Source of the DNA: Bacilli bacterium
GTDB lineage: Bacteria > Bacillota_I > Bacilli_A > ML615J-28 > CAG-313
Reading direction: 5' to 3'
Length of the DNA stretch: 64,000 bases
Assembly: GCA_017411715.1 (NCBI GenBank)
Contig: JAFQPO010000001.1
Coordinates: 1 to 64,000 of the forward strand
Positions 45,758 to 56,400 of the stretch are shown here, piece by piece. Made by a program: the position numbers and the translations under genes. Under the pieces are notes generated by a model, which was not told where the DNA came from, ran no database searches, and was given only the letters and a program-made list of their open reading frames with translations. Numbering within the stretch: position 1 is the first letter of the stretch; each line of letters begins with the position of its first letter.

Positions 45758-46382
45758 TTATACCTCTTCTAACTGATATTGAAATCCCATCACCAATTGG
45801 CACAAATGTCGTAATATAATCATTATGATTAGATAAAAACTTATTATACTCATCAATCTTTCTAACCATATTACGGACGTTTTTAGACTGTTCCTCAGGG
45901 TTTTCCATACAGCCATGAAAATATAGATTATCAGTAATAATCATTCCATCATTCTTTAAAAAAGGGCTAAATTTATTAAAAAACTTAATGTTTTGAGCTT
46001 TCGCGGCATCGATAAAAATTAAATCATAAGAAGCCTCAACCGGTAATTCAACCTCTAATGCATCTTGTTTAATTAAGTTGATACGACCAAACCCATATCT
46101 AGCAAAGTTACTAGTAGCTACCTTAATCATCTCTTCATTTCGTTCAATTGTATCAACAAACACATTTGGACATACACTAATAAAATGTAAACTAGAATAA
46201 CCAATTGCACAACCAACTTCTAAAATACGATACTCTTTTTTATTAGAAGCTTCTTTTAAAATTAACATTTCAATTAATTCTAAAGACTCTTTCATAATAA
46301 TTGGTACATTAAATTCCTTAGCATACTGATAGATTTCTGGATATTTTTCTAACTTGTTGTAATTGTTTAGATAGTTTTGCAT
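45741..46382 (-). CDS. trmR: tRNA 5-hydroxyuridine O-methyltransferase TrmR (YrrM)
   Basis: A 213-residue class I O-methyltransferase of the catechol-OMT fold. Seen: SAM loop ILEVGCAIGYSSLHF, DTIERNEE after strand 2, and the metal-site LIFIDAAKAQ and ITDNLYFHG motifs. In Bacillus, TrmR methylates 5-hydroxyuridine to 5-methoxyuridine in tRNA anticodons; the downstream trhP1-trhP2 genes make the substrate. The start is ATG 46382, preceded by GAGGTGG; the longer frame adds four residues. Confidence 0.92.
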   Translation of the reverse strand: MQNYLNNYNKLEKYPEIYQYAKEFNVPIIMKESLELIEMLILKEASNKKEYRILEVGCAIGYSSLHFISVCPNVFVDTIERNEEMIKVATSNFARYGFGRINLIKQDALEVELPVEASYDLIFIDAAKAQNIKFFNKFSPFLKNDGMIITDNLYFHGCMENPEEQSKNVRNMVRKIDEYNKFLSNHNDYITTFVPIGDGISISVRRGINEVNS

Positions 46383-46400
46383 AATCCACCTCAATCACTT

Positions 46401-46429
46401 ATTATACTATATTTTATGCTTTTTAGCAA
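46401..46429 (-). promoter_or_regulatory. Promoter for trmR-trhP1-trhP2
   Basis: Minus strand TTGCTA, 17-bp spacer, TATAAT, about 20 bases upstream of trmR. Confidence 0.75.
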
Positions 46430-46452
46430 CTTAATTGAAAAAATATAAAAAA

Positions 46453-46480
46453 GAGGAAACATATCAATAAGATACGCCTC
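46453..46480 (-). terminator. Intrinsic terminator after the metalloprotease operon
   Basis: Minus-strand imperfect hairpin with GAGG/CCTC arms and inner GTATC/GATAT pairing, followed by TTTTTTATATTTTTT. Confidence 0.65.
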
Positions 46481-46558
46481 CCAATAATTAAAGTACCGTT
46501 GTTATTTTTAATTGTTTATAATAGTATTGTACCGAATCCCTTTACACACCCCTTCACA

Positions 46559-47929
46559 TTATGCGTTTGAAATTTCTTCTAAAACTTCAATTTTTTCGGT
46601 TATATCGTAATTATTATTATCCCAAATATAATTTTGCGCTTGGTTATAGTCATAAATACCTTCAGAAGTATCATCACTAAATGCATATAATGTTTCTCCA
46701 TCTGCTGTACTTATTGTTCTAATGCGAGTACGATAATTGCAGACAGTGCAAACATAATATAATTCTTCTTGTACATATTCATGTTCACCATAAATCTTTT
46801 CACCACAATAATTGCAGTCTTGATAATGTCCATTTAGTCCAAAATGATATGCTCCTCCGACAAAGTGAGTATACATTCTATAGTAGTCACAATGTTGACA
46901 TTTAAAGAAGTCTGATGATGATGAACAACCAACATACTCCATTGTTGAAGAAGTATAAGTATGTTGAGCACTTGTACAACTTGCTCTTTTCGTAATAGCT
47001 GTAAGATTATTTGGTCCATATGTACCATCTGCATTTTGAGCTACATCAATTCGTCCATTACAAAGATAGCATTCTAATACAGTCAAATCACCCTTTGTAC
47101 CTTCAACGCGCCATTTATGGTCATTTTCAGTATGAAGTCCTCTTGTTATTGCGGCACCCATAAAATCATAGAAGCCAATAAATGTTTGATATTCAGTATA
47201 TTCACCATATGTTGCATAGCCCATGATTTTATCACTATGTTCCCAATCATAATCGGCATCTCCATGTTCAACATCATCGATATCTAAAAGTCCTAGAACA
47301 TGACCAAATTCATGAGCACCAACTCTTTCAAGTGCTACATTGTATTCACTCGGATCATCATAATCTTTCATTTGACCTAACACAGGCATCATTAAATACA
47401 TCCAAAATTTTTCTGCATGGGCATGATATTCTTCTATTACTGTTCTTGTCATTGGTATGTCCATAATACCAGCAACCATTGTACAACATTCTTGATCAGG
47501 TAAAATTAATAAATTATAATCATCATATGATCCCTCTGCGAAGTTAATTAATCTCGATTTAACTGGTTCACCATTAACAATTTTACCAATATGAATGTCT
47601 CCCCATTTTTTCATACTTCTGACAACTGCATTTTTAAGTGTCGCCACCTCTGCTTCTGTATAATATGAATTAGTCCAAAACCATTTAGAATTATTTGTCT
47701 CATTTCCAAAAGCATATTTAATTGTACTTCCATCGAAATGAATACATGAATCATCATCAGTCATCAAATAGTACCAAGCTCCTGTAGCTGTTTCTGGATC
47801 TTCATAATAAACATCAAGCAAAGCTGGATGAGCTTCTACTTTATTAATATTAATGCATGCTAAAGCCACCATTGTAAAAATAACAATCAGTAATAATTTA
47901 TTTAAACAACTTGCAACTTGGCACTTCAA
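46559..47929 (-). CDS. Secreted metzincin-like metalloprotease
   Basis: A 456-residue exported protein. The signal region spans about residues 10-33 (LLLIVIFTMVALAC, then cleavage near VEA); the VALAC stretch could also serve as a weak lipobox. The zinc site HEFGHVLGLLD at residues 206-216 is the HExxHxxGxxD motif of metzincins, followed by a Met-turn candidate at Met236 (DKIMGYATYG), as in matrixin-like enzymes. The C-terminal 170 residues hold four CxxC pairs (YLCNG, CQHC, CNYC, CTVC), suggesting zinc knuckles or disulfides. It overlaps the upstream membrane-protein gene by 4 bases (ATGA). The target is unknown. Confidence 0.85.
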   Translation of the reverse strand: MKCQVASCLNKLLLIVIFTMVALACININKVEAHPALLDVYYEDPETATGAWYYLMTDDDSCIHFDGSTIKYAFGNETNNSKWFWTNSYYTEAEVATLKNAVVRSMKKWGDIHIGKIVNGEPVKSRLINFAEGSYDDYNLLILPDQECCTMVAGIMDIPMTRTVIEEYHAHAEKFWMYLMMPVLGQMKDYDDPSEYNVALERVGAHEFGHVLGLLDIDDVEHGDADYDWEHSDKIMGYATYGEYTEYQTFIGFYDFMGAAITRGLHTENDHKWRVEGTKGDLTVLECYLCNGRIDVAQNADGTYGPNNLTAITKRASCTSAQHTYTSSTMEYVGCSSSSDFFKCQHCDYYRMYTHFVGGAYHFGLNGHYQDCNYCGEKIYGEHEYVQEELYYVCTVCNYRTRIRTISTADGETLYAFSDDTSEGIYDYNQAQNYIWDNNNYDITEKIEVLEEISNA

Positions 47930-48996
47930 ATTTGATTGTTCAACAATCCCATTAATCCATTATAATCAAAAGTGATTTTAGTTGCGTCTAAACCATCTAG
48001 ATTATATTGAATAGTTTCTAATACTAATGAATCTAATTGTTCATAGTAGTTACCAAATTGCTTATTTTTAGTTTTTGTTAAGAAGTTTATGATTAATTCT
48101 TTTCCCCCGTTTTGTTGTGATATCTCATAATAAGTAAATTTTGAATTAGAAATAGTTAAAATTTCATTTAAAGAATCTATTCCCCCAAATAGATTATTAA
48201 CCAGAATTTTTCCATTTGTTGTGAATATGCATGTCTTACCTAAAAACTCTTCGAAGAAGTTACCCGCTTCTTCGTTTTCTATATTCACATCATAATAATA
48301 CTTTGTTTTGATGTTGTACATTTCCCCTGTATTTAGATTGCTTACTATTTCACAATCGATAATGTCAAAACAACCAATTAAATACATATTACCCGCTTTT
48401 ATATTATATTTACTATTTCTATCCACTTTTTTAAAAGTTGTATGTTCTAGATAATAATTATACCCCTCACTATCATTATTATCAATTATAAAAGAGAGAT
48501 TACTTTTAAATAGTTTTAAAATTTCTTCATATTTAGAGTTTGGTATGTCTCTCTGAATTTTATCATACAACTCTTGATCAATATAAATTAATTCATAATA
48601 AGGATTATAGTTTTCGCTAAATTTAACTTCATAGTGTTGTTTTTTTCCTGAGATAAAATCGCCTAAGTACAGTGATTTGACCTTTCCCTCTGAACTTAGT
48701 TTACTTCTTTCATTGGTTATGAATGATTGTATCGACATTTCATATTCACCTATTGAAGGCGCCACGGCATCTATATTTTTTAATTCCCCTTCTACCAGTT
48801 CATTCATAGTGTACACTTTTGCTTGCATCCCCGCCAAGCAAAGTGTAATAAATGATAAGAATAAGATTGTTGTAAGAAATTTAACTTTTTGAATATTTAT
48901 TCGATATTTAATAATTGTTTTTTTATAATATCGAATAAATGCTTTAAAGTCGCGAAAATCCTTTATGAGTACTTTTTCTGATTTATCACGATCCAT
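47926..48996 (-). CDS. One-pass membrane protein, candidate anti-sigma or sensor
   Basis: A 356-residue protein with a basic cytoplasmic N-terminus of about 43 residues, one membrane helix (FLTTILFLSFITLCLAG, residues about 44-60) and an extracellular part of nearly 300 residues, beta-rich, ending in a leucine-rich tail. I do not recognise a domain; there is no HxxxCxxC zinc anti-sigma motif. It lies 23 bases after an ECF-type sigma gene and overlaps the metalloprotease gene by 4 bases. Position and topology suggest an anti-sigma factor or a sensor for the protease, but sequence alone does not show this. Confidence 0.7.
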   Translation of the reverse strand: MDRDKSEKVLIKDFRDFKAFIRYYKKTIIKYRINIQKVKFLTTILFLSFITLCLAGMQAKVYTMNELVEGELKNIDAVAPSIGEYEMSIQSFITNERSKLSSEGKVKSLYLGDFISGKKQHYEVKFSENYNPYYELIYIDQELYDKIQRDIPNSKYEEILKLFKSNLSFIIDNNDSEGYNYYLEHTTFKKVDRNSKYNIKAGNMYLIGCFDIIDCEIVSNLNTGEMYNIKTKYYYDVNIENEEAGNFFEEFLGKTCIFTTNGKILVNNLFGGIDSLNEILTISNSKFTYYEISQQNGGKELIINFLTKTKNKQFGNYYEQLDSLVLETIQYNLDGLDATKITFDYNGLMGLLNNQI

Positions 48997-49019
48997 AAAC
49001 TCCTCCTATAACAAAGATT

Positions 49020-49604
49020 TTATGAAGCTTTTTCAGATGAGTCTATGTTAAGTACTTTCAATAATTGTTCCATTGATTTGTTATAAATGTATCTAACTTT
49101 ATTTTCGTCAAGATTTAGTATTTCCGCAATATCAACAAAATCTACATCATTATAAATCTTACTGATCATTATGAATTGCGCAACGCCATTGAAATTCGCA
49201 ATAATTACTTCTAATAAGTCATCTATATTTGTTAACACTTCCATTTTTCTGCAGAAATGACAGTTGTAGAGCTCATCAAAATTATCTAAAGAATTCATAA
49301 TTTTTGCATGTTTTGCTTTAAGCGAAAACTCATCTTTAAGTTTATCCTCAACAGTAAACTTAGCTACATTAAACATCCATGTAATAAAATCAAAATCACT
49401 TGAATATTCATAATCTAATACTTTATAGTATAGTTTTAAGAATACTTCCATAGTCAAATCCAAACTTAGTCTCACATCATTAATGTAATTTTTTACATAA
49501 TGATATACTAAAACAAAATGGCTTGAAAGAAACTCTGCGAAGACCTTTTCGTCTTCTTTTTGTAAATCAATTATAATCTGTTTATAATTTTTAATACCAT
49601 TCAT
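49020..49604 (-). CDS. ECF-like sigma factor with CxxC linker
   Basis: A 194-residue sigma-70 family protein lacking regions 1 and 3, the layout of extracytoplasmic-function factors. Region 2 is in residues 15-92 (LTMEVFLKLYYKVL, SDFDFITWMFNVAKFTVEDKL) and region 4 in about 125-185 (VDFVDIAEILNLDENKVRYIYNKSMEQLL, of which VDIAEILNLDENKVR is the helix-turn-helix). The linker contains Cys115 and Cys118 in YNCHFCRK, a possible metal or redox switch. A strong GGGAGGG site precedes ATG 49604. First gene of the sigma/membrane protein/metalloprotease operon. Confidence 0.8.
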   Translation of the reverse strand: MNGIKNYKQIIIDLQKEDEKVFAEFLSSHFVLVYHYVKNYINDVRLSLDLTMEVFLKLYYKVLDYEYSSDFDFITWMFNVAKFTVEDKLKDEFSLKAKHAKIMNSLDNFDELYNCHFCRKMEVLTNIDDLLEVIIANFNGVAQFIMISKIYNDVDFVDIAEILNLDENKVRYIYNKSMEQLLKVLNIDSSEKAS

Positions 49605-49654
49605 CTACATTCCCTCCCCCGAATTGATCTACCTGAGAGGGGTTAACTATTAAT

Positions 49655-49683
49655 AATATATCACAAAACTAATTTTTTATAAA
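49655..49683 (-). promoter_or_regulatory. Promoter-like element for the sigma operon
   Basis: Minus strand TTTATA, 17-bp spacer ending TGA, TATATT (extended -10), about 50 bases upstream of the sigma gene. Weaker than the other promoters in the window. Confidence 0.5.
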
Positions 49684-49882
49684 CTAATTGCATATTTTTT
49701 AATAGCGTTAAATGACAAATTTGTCTTTATTAATCAACTTTTTTAGTTTTAAATGGTGGCTTATATATTGTGTTGATTAGTAAAAAACGCAATTTGTGCA
49801 TTTTACCCCTCTCACTTACTTATAACACCAAAAAATACCAATTTTACACATATTTTTTAAAATTTTTAAAAAAAATTTAAAA

Positions 49883-49906
49883 ACTCGCATAATTTAATAT
49901 GCGAGT
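49883..49906 (-). terminator. Intrinsic terminator after the CBS-domain gene
   Basis: Minus-strand hairpin ACTCGCATATTAAATTATGCGAGT followed by TTTTAAATTTTTTTT. Confidence 0.82.
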
Positions 49907-49909
49907 AAC

Positions 49910-50323
49910 CTATTTAGATATCTTTTCTACATTAAAATAGTAGTCAATAATGGTCTTACGTTTAACAATTCCTATATAAACTCCTCTATCATCAACAATG
50001 GGAATAAAGTTTTGTTCTAGTGATAACTTAATTACTTCTTCCATTGGTGTATTTACAGATAAAGGCTTATAAGGACGATATCTTTCAACACTACTAATTC
50101 TAACACTTTCAGCCATTTGAATATTAAAATTGCATGTGTTTTTAATAAATCTTAGAATGTCACCTTCTGAAATAGTTGAAACAAATTCACCTTTTTCATT
50201 AATTAATGGAACAATACTAAATTTATGAACATCAAATTTTTCTAATATTTGTCTAATTGTTGCGTCATCTTCAAAGTAGAAAGTATTAAATTTAGGGGTT
50301 AAAAAACTCAGTAGACTTGTCAT
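49910..50323 (-). CDS. CBS-pair domain protein
   Basis: A 137-residue protein made of two CBS motifs (residues about 12-65: ATIRQILEKFDVHKFSIVPL, STISEGDILRFI; and about 80-130: MEEVIKLSLEQNFIPIVDD, GIVKRKTIIDYY). CBS pairs bind adenine nucleotides as regulatory switches. The length and stand-alone form resemble the c-di-AMP-binding CbpB/DarB proteins of Bacillota, but the ligand cannot be read from sequence. GAGGAAA precedes the ATG. It has its own promoter and terminator. Confidence 0.88.
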   Translation of the reverse strand: MTSLLSFLTPKFNTFYFEDDATIRQILEKFDVHKFSIVPLINEKGEFVSTISEGDILRFIKNTCNFNIQMAESVRISSVERYRPYKPLSVNTPMEEVIKLSLEQNFIPIVDDRGVYIGIVKRKTIIDYYFNVEKISK

Positions 50324-50351
50324 TTATTTTCCTCATTTCATTTTTTTCTAT

Positions 50352-50380
50352 ATTCTATCATATTTTGATATTTTATACAA
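50352..50380 (-). promoter_or_regulatory. Promoter for the CBS-domain gene
   Basis: Minus strand TTGTAT, 17-bp spacer, TAGAAT, about 30 bases upstream of the start. Confidence 0.6.
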
Positions 50381-50414
50381 TAGTTGAAACTGAAAAATAT
50401 ATGAAATTTAATAA

Positions 50415-50443
50415 AAGTGCTCTCATTTATAGTGAGAGCACTT
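50415..50443 (-). terminator. Intrinsic terminator after the giant Hint protein gene
   Basis: Minus-strand perfect hairpin AAGTGCTCTCA/TGAGAGCACTT followed by TTATT, 6 bases past the stop. Confidence 0.85.
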
Positions 50444-50448
50444 CTTTA

Positions 50449-53400
50449 TTATACCATTTTAGATAAATATCTATCAATAAGTACGATAATTTCATCCCAA
50501 GTAATATAACCTTTACCTACTGAAACTTTGAAAAATGCAGCAGGGAAAGCCATATAAACTTCATAAGGTACATGTTCAGCAAAATCTTCATATGTATATA
50601 AACCATATTTTTCAATATCTTGCTTCATCAATTCTTCATCAATTTTCATATTTTCGTCAAATTCAAAAATATTAAACAAGCCTTCAATACCACCAGGCAT
50701 TGATAATAAGCCTTCTGTGAAGTAATTTAAGTGATATACAGTTACTGGGCTATATGCACAAGTATATTCTGTAGTTATAAATGCATTAACTAATGTAACT
50801 GATTGTAATGATTCGTTAACAAATTGATGGCCAAGATAATCATTAAAATTATTCGCGTCTATATAAACGTACTTATTAAGTGCTAAATCATAGAAACCAT
50901 GTTCATAAATAACCTTAACAATTGTACCATCGGAGAATTCTAAATTGACAACTTCATAATCAGTCCAATTTTCTGAATCAATAAATATTATATTAGCTGC
51001 TTCTAATTGACCAGTTTCATGATTAAATACCAATAACATATCATCAGTAGTAAGTTCTTCTACTTTCTTCTTAGTTCCATCAGCTAAAGTAATTAGTGTA
51101 CCTGCAGCAACACATCCACCACTACTTGTATTTTGAGTCCACTGTGCATAAAGTGTAACACTACCATTTTGATATTGTGTTAAGAAATCATCAGTAAGTT
51201 TTTCAATTTTTGTACCACCTGTTGCAGCTGTATACCATCCATTAAATGTATAACCCTCTCTAGTAACTGTTGGCATTGCATAACCACCACTAACTGTACT
51301 TGGATAAACATAGTCATTATAATTTTTTGTATCTGTGACAACTTGATTAGCATCGAAGAAACCACTTTGAGGATCAAATGTTACTCTAACTGAAATAATA
51401 TCAGGTAATTTTTCCCATTTAGCATATAGTGTTGTTGTATTATATACAACTGCTCCTAATGCTTGGTTTCCATCTGTGCCATCAGGATCAAAATACCAGC
51501 CAACAAACTCATAGCCATCTTGTGTTACTACAGTTGTTGTAAGGTCACTAGATACTATTGTATGACCGTTTACACCAATTGTAAAGTTAGAACCATCAGC
51601 TATTGATAACGGTGTTCCACCATTAGCATCATATTTTAAATGACCATTAGCTGCATACCAGCCATTATCTAATGAATAATATGTTCCACTGTAAATATTT
51701 TCAATTCTAGTATCATTTTCAGTCTTAACGCGACCTTTTGCAACTTCAACAATCTTATGTCTTTCAACATAGAATTGCTTAACATCACCTAATGCACCTA
51801 AAAGTAATTGAGTCATTACAGATGCAGAACTAGCACTACCACTATCGCCTTCACTAGATGTAATTGTTAATACAGCACTATCAGAAATAATTAATTGTGC
51901 ATTATCACTTATTGGGGTGATTAATCCACCGAATGTACCAGTAATATTAACTTTACCCGCAACATCTATGCGTGCTGCTGGATATCCAGCTGGATATTTT
52001 CTACTTGCAAACACAACATCATCGTCAAACTTAGTATACAAACTAATTTGTCCAGAAATATTTAATGTAGAAGTTTCGCCAACTTTAACTGTAGCACCAG
52101 GATATAATTTAACTTTCTGATCCATCGTAAATGTTCCATCATAAAGTTCAACTTGATAACGATAAGATACACCAAATAATACAGTTTTAGTATCTACTGT
52201 TTGGCCCATTACTGACATAGTCATACTACCTAAATTAGCATTACCATAAATCTTCAATGTTGTAATACCTTTACTTGTTGTATATCCAAACACTTCCGGT
52301 GTATATTTTGATTCAATATAAGAGTCACTAGATGTTAAATTAATAACAGAGCTTGATGAACCTACCATACTTGTTGTAGTTGTATTATGTTTATCTTGTG
52401 CATATAAATCACAATAGCCAATTAAATTAGCTCCATAATGTATCTTAAATATAGTTTGAATATTAGGTAAGTCATATTCACTAAATGGTGTAATTTTTCC
52501 ACCAACATAAGTAACAGATGTATTAGTACCACCACAAAAGTCATACACTACAAACGGAATTGAAATAGTACCACTTGTATGATCAACTAAACTTCCATTA
52601 TTAAGTGAAGTCTCTTTAATATAACCTGTACAATGAACAGTACCCGTAACATTCATTGTTGAATTAGCACCCATTAAAATTTGTGCATATCCACCTACTG
52701 TACCGCCAGCAACATATTGATAAGCAGGTCCTGCTAAACCACCAATTTGTAATGTACCAATTACATCAATTGTGACATCATCTGCAACAGTTATGCTAGT
52801 TTTTAAATTAGCTGCAACTCTAGCTGCGGTTTGATCAGAAAATTCTGAAGGTCCAGCTGTATCAGTACCTGTTATTTCTTCTCCAACATATGGTAGTTTT
52901 AAAGTAACACCACTTGGAATTACTAAATCACTAGTGATTGTAGTAGTTAAATAAGGGATCTTAGTGCCATTACTATGTGTAAATCCACCGGCTATTACAA
53001 TGTATACATCACCTGAAGTAGGGTTTTCAAAAGCATCATTGATTGTAACGTATAATGTACCATCGCTTTGTTTATATACAGCCGCAACACTTAATTCACC
53101 AGCAACATATTCAATACTATAATTAGTTGATGTTAATCCTGTTGGAGTAACTGAGTAATATCCTGGTTGAGACGTTTGTGTAGCTGAAGTTGTATAACTT
53201 AGTGTTTGACCACTAAATACAGTATCAGCTGTTTCACCATTAACAAATCCAGTGTATGTAGCAGTAAAGCTATTAGGTTCACCATATTTTCTAATTGTAT
53301 TTGCTGCAGTAACTGTTAATGGAGCTGGTAAAATTGTAAGTTCAGCTGTCATATCAGCAATTGAATTATAATTATCAGCATCTCCTGCGAATGTTGCAGT

Positions 53401-56400
53401 AATAGTATGAGTACCTGCATTAGTTGCATTTGTATAAGTAGCTGTTACACCGGCAGGTAAGTTAGTAGCTGTTAATGATTGTGGTAGGCCTGTATATGTC
53501 GTAGAATTATCATCAAATACTACACTACTCATATCATAAGTAGCTTTTCCAATAGTTAATGTACCATTAGTTATAGTTGCATCATAGTTAGTATTATCAA
53601 GAGTAATAATAATTTCATATGTACCAACATTTGTAGGTTTAACAGTACTTTGAGGATAAGTTGCTGCATTGAAGTATTGACATTTGATGTCTGGAAGTAC
53701 TTGTTCAGTAATATCCACGCCATTTTCAGAAATCGCCGTAATTACCGGTGTGAAATCTTCTCCATAAACTACTGATTTATCTTCTACCGTAATAGTAACA
53801 ACTGACTTACGAACAATCAATTCTTTACTATATTCAGCCAACACAATATCGCCATTTTTAATTGTGCATGTAACAGTCTTACTGCCAACTTCTGTCAAAC
53901 CATTATTTGTCCATATAACCTCAATATAACTAGGAACCTCAGAAATAATTTCTGCGAAATGTTCAGTTCCATCATAAATATATTCTAATTTAAATTCAAT
54001 TGCACTTACATCAAATGGTGGAGCATCTACTATTAATGTTGCTACATTAGATTCTGTAACCGCATAGTTAAGAGCTTCAATTCCATTATTTTCAGCTAAT
54101 TTAACAGTGTAAGTACCAGGACTAATTGGTAAATCTGTACCAACAGATACCCCATTTTTGAAGAATTCAAATGTGATATTTTCAGTATTAAGAACTGATT
54201 CAGTATCGCCATTAATAAATCCTGTATATGTAACCACAAATCCAGTAAATACATCACCAGAAGTATAATCAGCATTAGAAATTGTAGCAGATAATCCTTT
54301 TGGATTAATCTTGATTGTATTAGTATTACATACGATTTCATAATTATCTGCAGAATAGCTTGATGTAAATACTAAATTATATTCGCCCGCATTAACCATA
54401 TCAAGCGTTTCAGGAACGACTTTAATTTCTGGCGTAATTATAACATTGTCAATAGTATCATCGCCAACAAATCCGGAATATGTATAACCTAATGACGAAG
54501 TATTAATAACATCACCATAAGTGTATTCATAATGATTTGGAGTCAATGTTAAAATAGCTTTTGCTACAGTTAATGTTGCATTACTATATGAAACTTCATA
54601 GTTTGTAAGAGTTCCAACATTTGTTATTGTAATTTGATATTCACCAACATTTGAATATTGTTCTGCTGTTGTTGTAGCTTTTAATATTAATCCCAATGTT
54701 GTTTCATTGTCAGTACCTTTAAAGCCTGTTGCTGTAACTGGGAATGTTGGATTTGCTTCACCGTAAACCTTTGAAGCATTTACTACACTTAATGTTAAGG
54801 CAGCTTTTGTTACTGTTAATACTGCATCATTATATGAAACTTCATAGTTAGTTAGAGTTCCAACACTTGTTATTGTAATTGGATATTCACCAACATTTGA
54901 ATATTGTTCAGCTGTTGTTGTAGCTTCTAATGTTAATCCTAATGTTGTTTCATCATTACCTTTAAAGCCTGTTGCTGTAACTGGGAATGTTGGATTTGCT
55001 TCACCATAAACTTTTGAAGCATTTGCTACACTTAATGTTAAGGCAGCTTTTGTTACTGTTAATACTGCATCATTATATGAAACTTCATAGTTAGTAAGAG
55101 TTCCAACATTTGTTATTGTAATTGGATATTCACCAACATTTGAATATTGTTCTGCTGTTGTTATAGCTTCTAATGTTAATCCTAATGTTGTTTCATTGTC
55201 AGTACCTTTAAAGCCTGTTGCTGTAACTGGGAATGTTGGATTTGCTTCACCGTAAACCTTTGAAGTATTTGCTACACTTAATGTTAAAGCAGCTTTAGTT
55301 ACTGTTAATACTGCATCATTATATGAAACTTCATAGTTAGTTAGAGTTCCAACACTTGTTATTGTAATTGGATATTCACCAACATTTGAATATTGTTCTG
55401 CTGTTGTTATAGCTTCTAATGTTAATCCTAATGTTGTTTCATCATTACCTTTAAAGCCTGTTACTGTAACTGGGAATGTTGGATTTGCTTCACCGTAAAC
55501 CTTTGAAGCATTTGCTACGCTCAATGTTAAGGCAGCTTTATTTACTGTTAAAGTACCATCTACATAATCAATTGTATAGTTAGTAGGTTCAGTAACTTCT
55601 TCTAATTTAATAACATATGAGCCTGCATTTGAATTTTCATTTGCAATAGTTGATGCAACAATTGTTAATCCTAAAGATGCTTTAGTATCTGTACCTTTAA
55701 AGCCAGTAATTGTAACTGTTAATTCAGGATTTACTTCACCATAAACTTTTGTTTTATTATCTGCTGTTGCAGTTAATGTTGCTTTAGTGATTGTAATTGA
55801 TCTAGTAATAGATGCTCCTAAATAGTTATCAGATTCATCTACACTAATAGTTATAGTATATGCGTTAACATCTTTATTATTATTATTATTTGTATATACT
55901 AATTCTTGTTCTGTATTATTTAGTGTAGCTACAATACTATGGTATTCACCATCGTATACTGTATTAATATCAGATGCTGTAATAACACCTTGAGCTTTTT
56001 CAATTGTTTGTACAAGTGTTACAGTCTTAGCTGCATATTCACTTGTCGCAACAACTTCTAATTTAACTTCATAAGTTCCACTATTAGTTGGTAAGCCTGA
56101 TGTAAATTCATCAGTAGTTCCATTTACACGATAATATGTGTTAATAGCTGGGATTATTGAAGGATGACCAACTACTTCTACACTATAAACAGGTTCAATT
56201 GGATTACCTGTATATACAGTAGTTTGAGTTTCGTTATAAGTAAATTCAACGTGTGGAACAACAGTAACAGAAACTTCAATATCTTCTTTAATATTGTAGT
56301 TAACTGTATCAGAAGGTGTAAATGTAGCGTAGAATGTATTTACGCCTAAAGTTGTAAGATTAATTGTTCCATCTTGCCAACTAAATCCTAGAGGTAATGT

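Larger units (their letters stand above)
49605..49909. other. Control region of the sigma operon with nested inverted repeats
   Basis: A 305-base gap holding the CBS-gene terminator, a promoter-like element near 49655-49683 and three inverted repeats: TGAGAGGGGT (49634-49643) with its exact reverse complement at 49805-49814, TAATCAAC (49731-49738) with GTTGATTA (49772-49779), and the 12-base palindrome GACAAATTTGTC (49714-49725). No gene is seen. The repeats are candidates for regulator binding. Confidence 0.5.

Noticed and set aside
54550-55545. Tandem repeats that might be a CRISPR array
   Set aside because: The period is 243-246 bases, in frame and coding for MBG domains; there are no short repeats with unique spacers.
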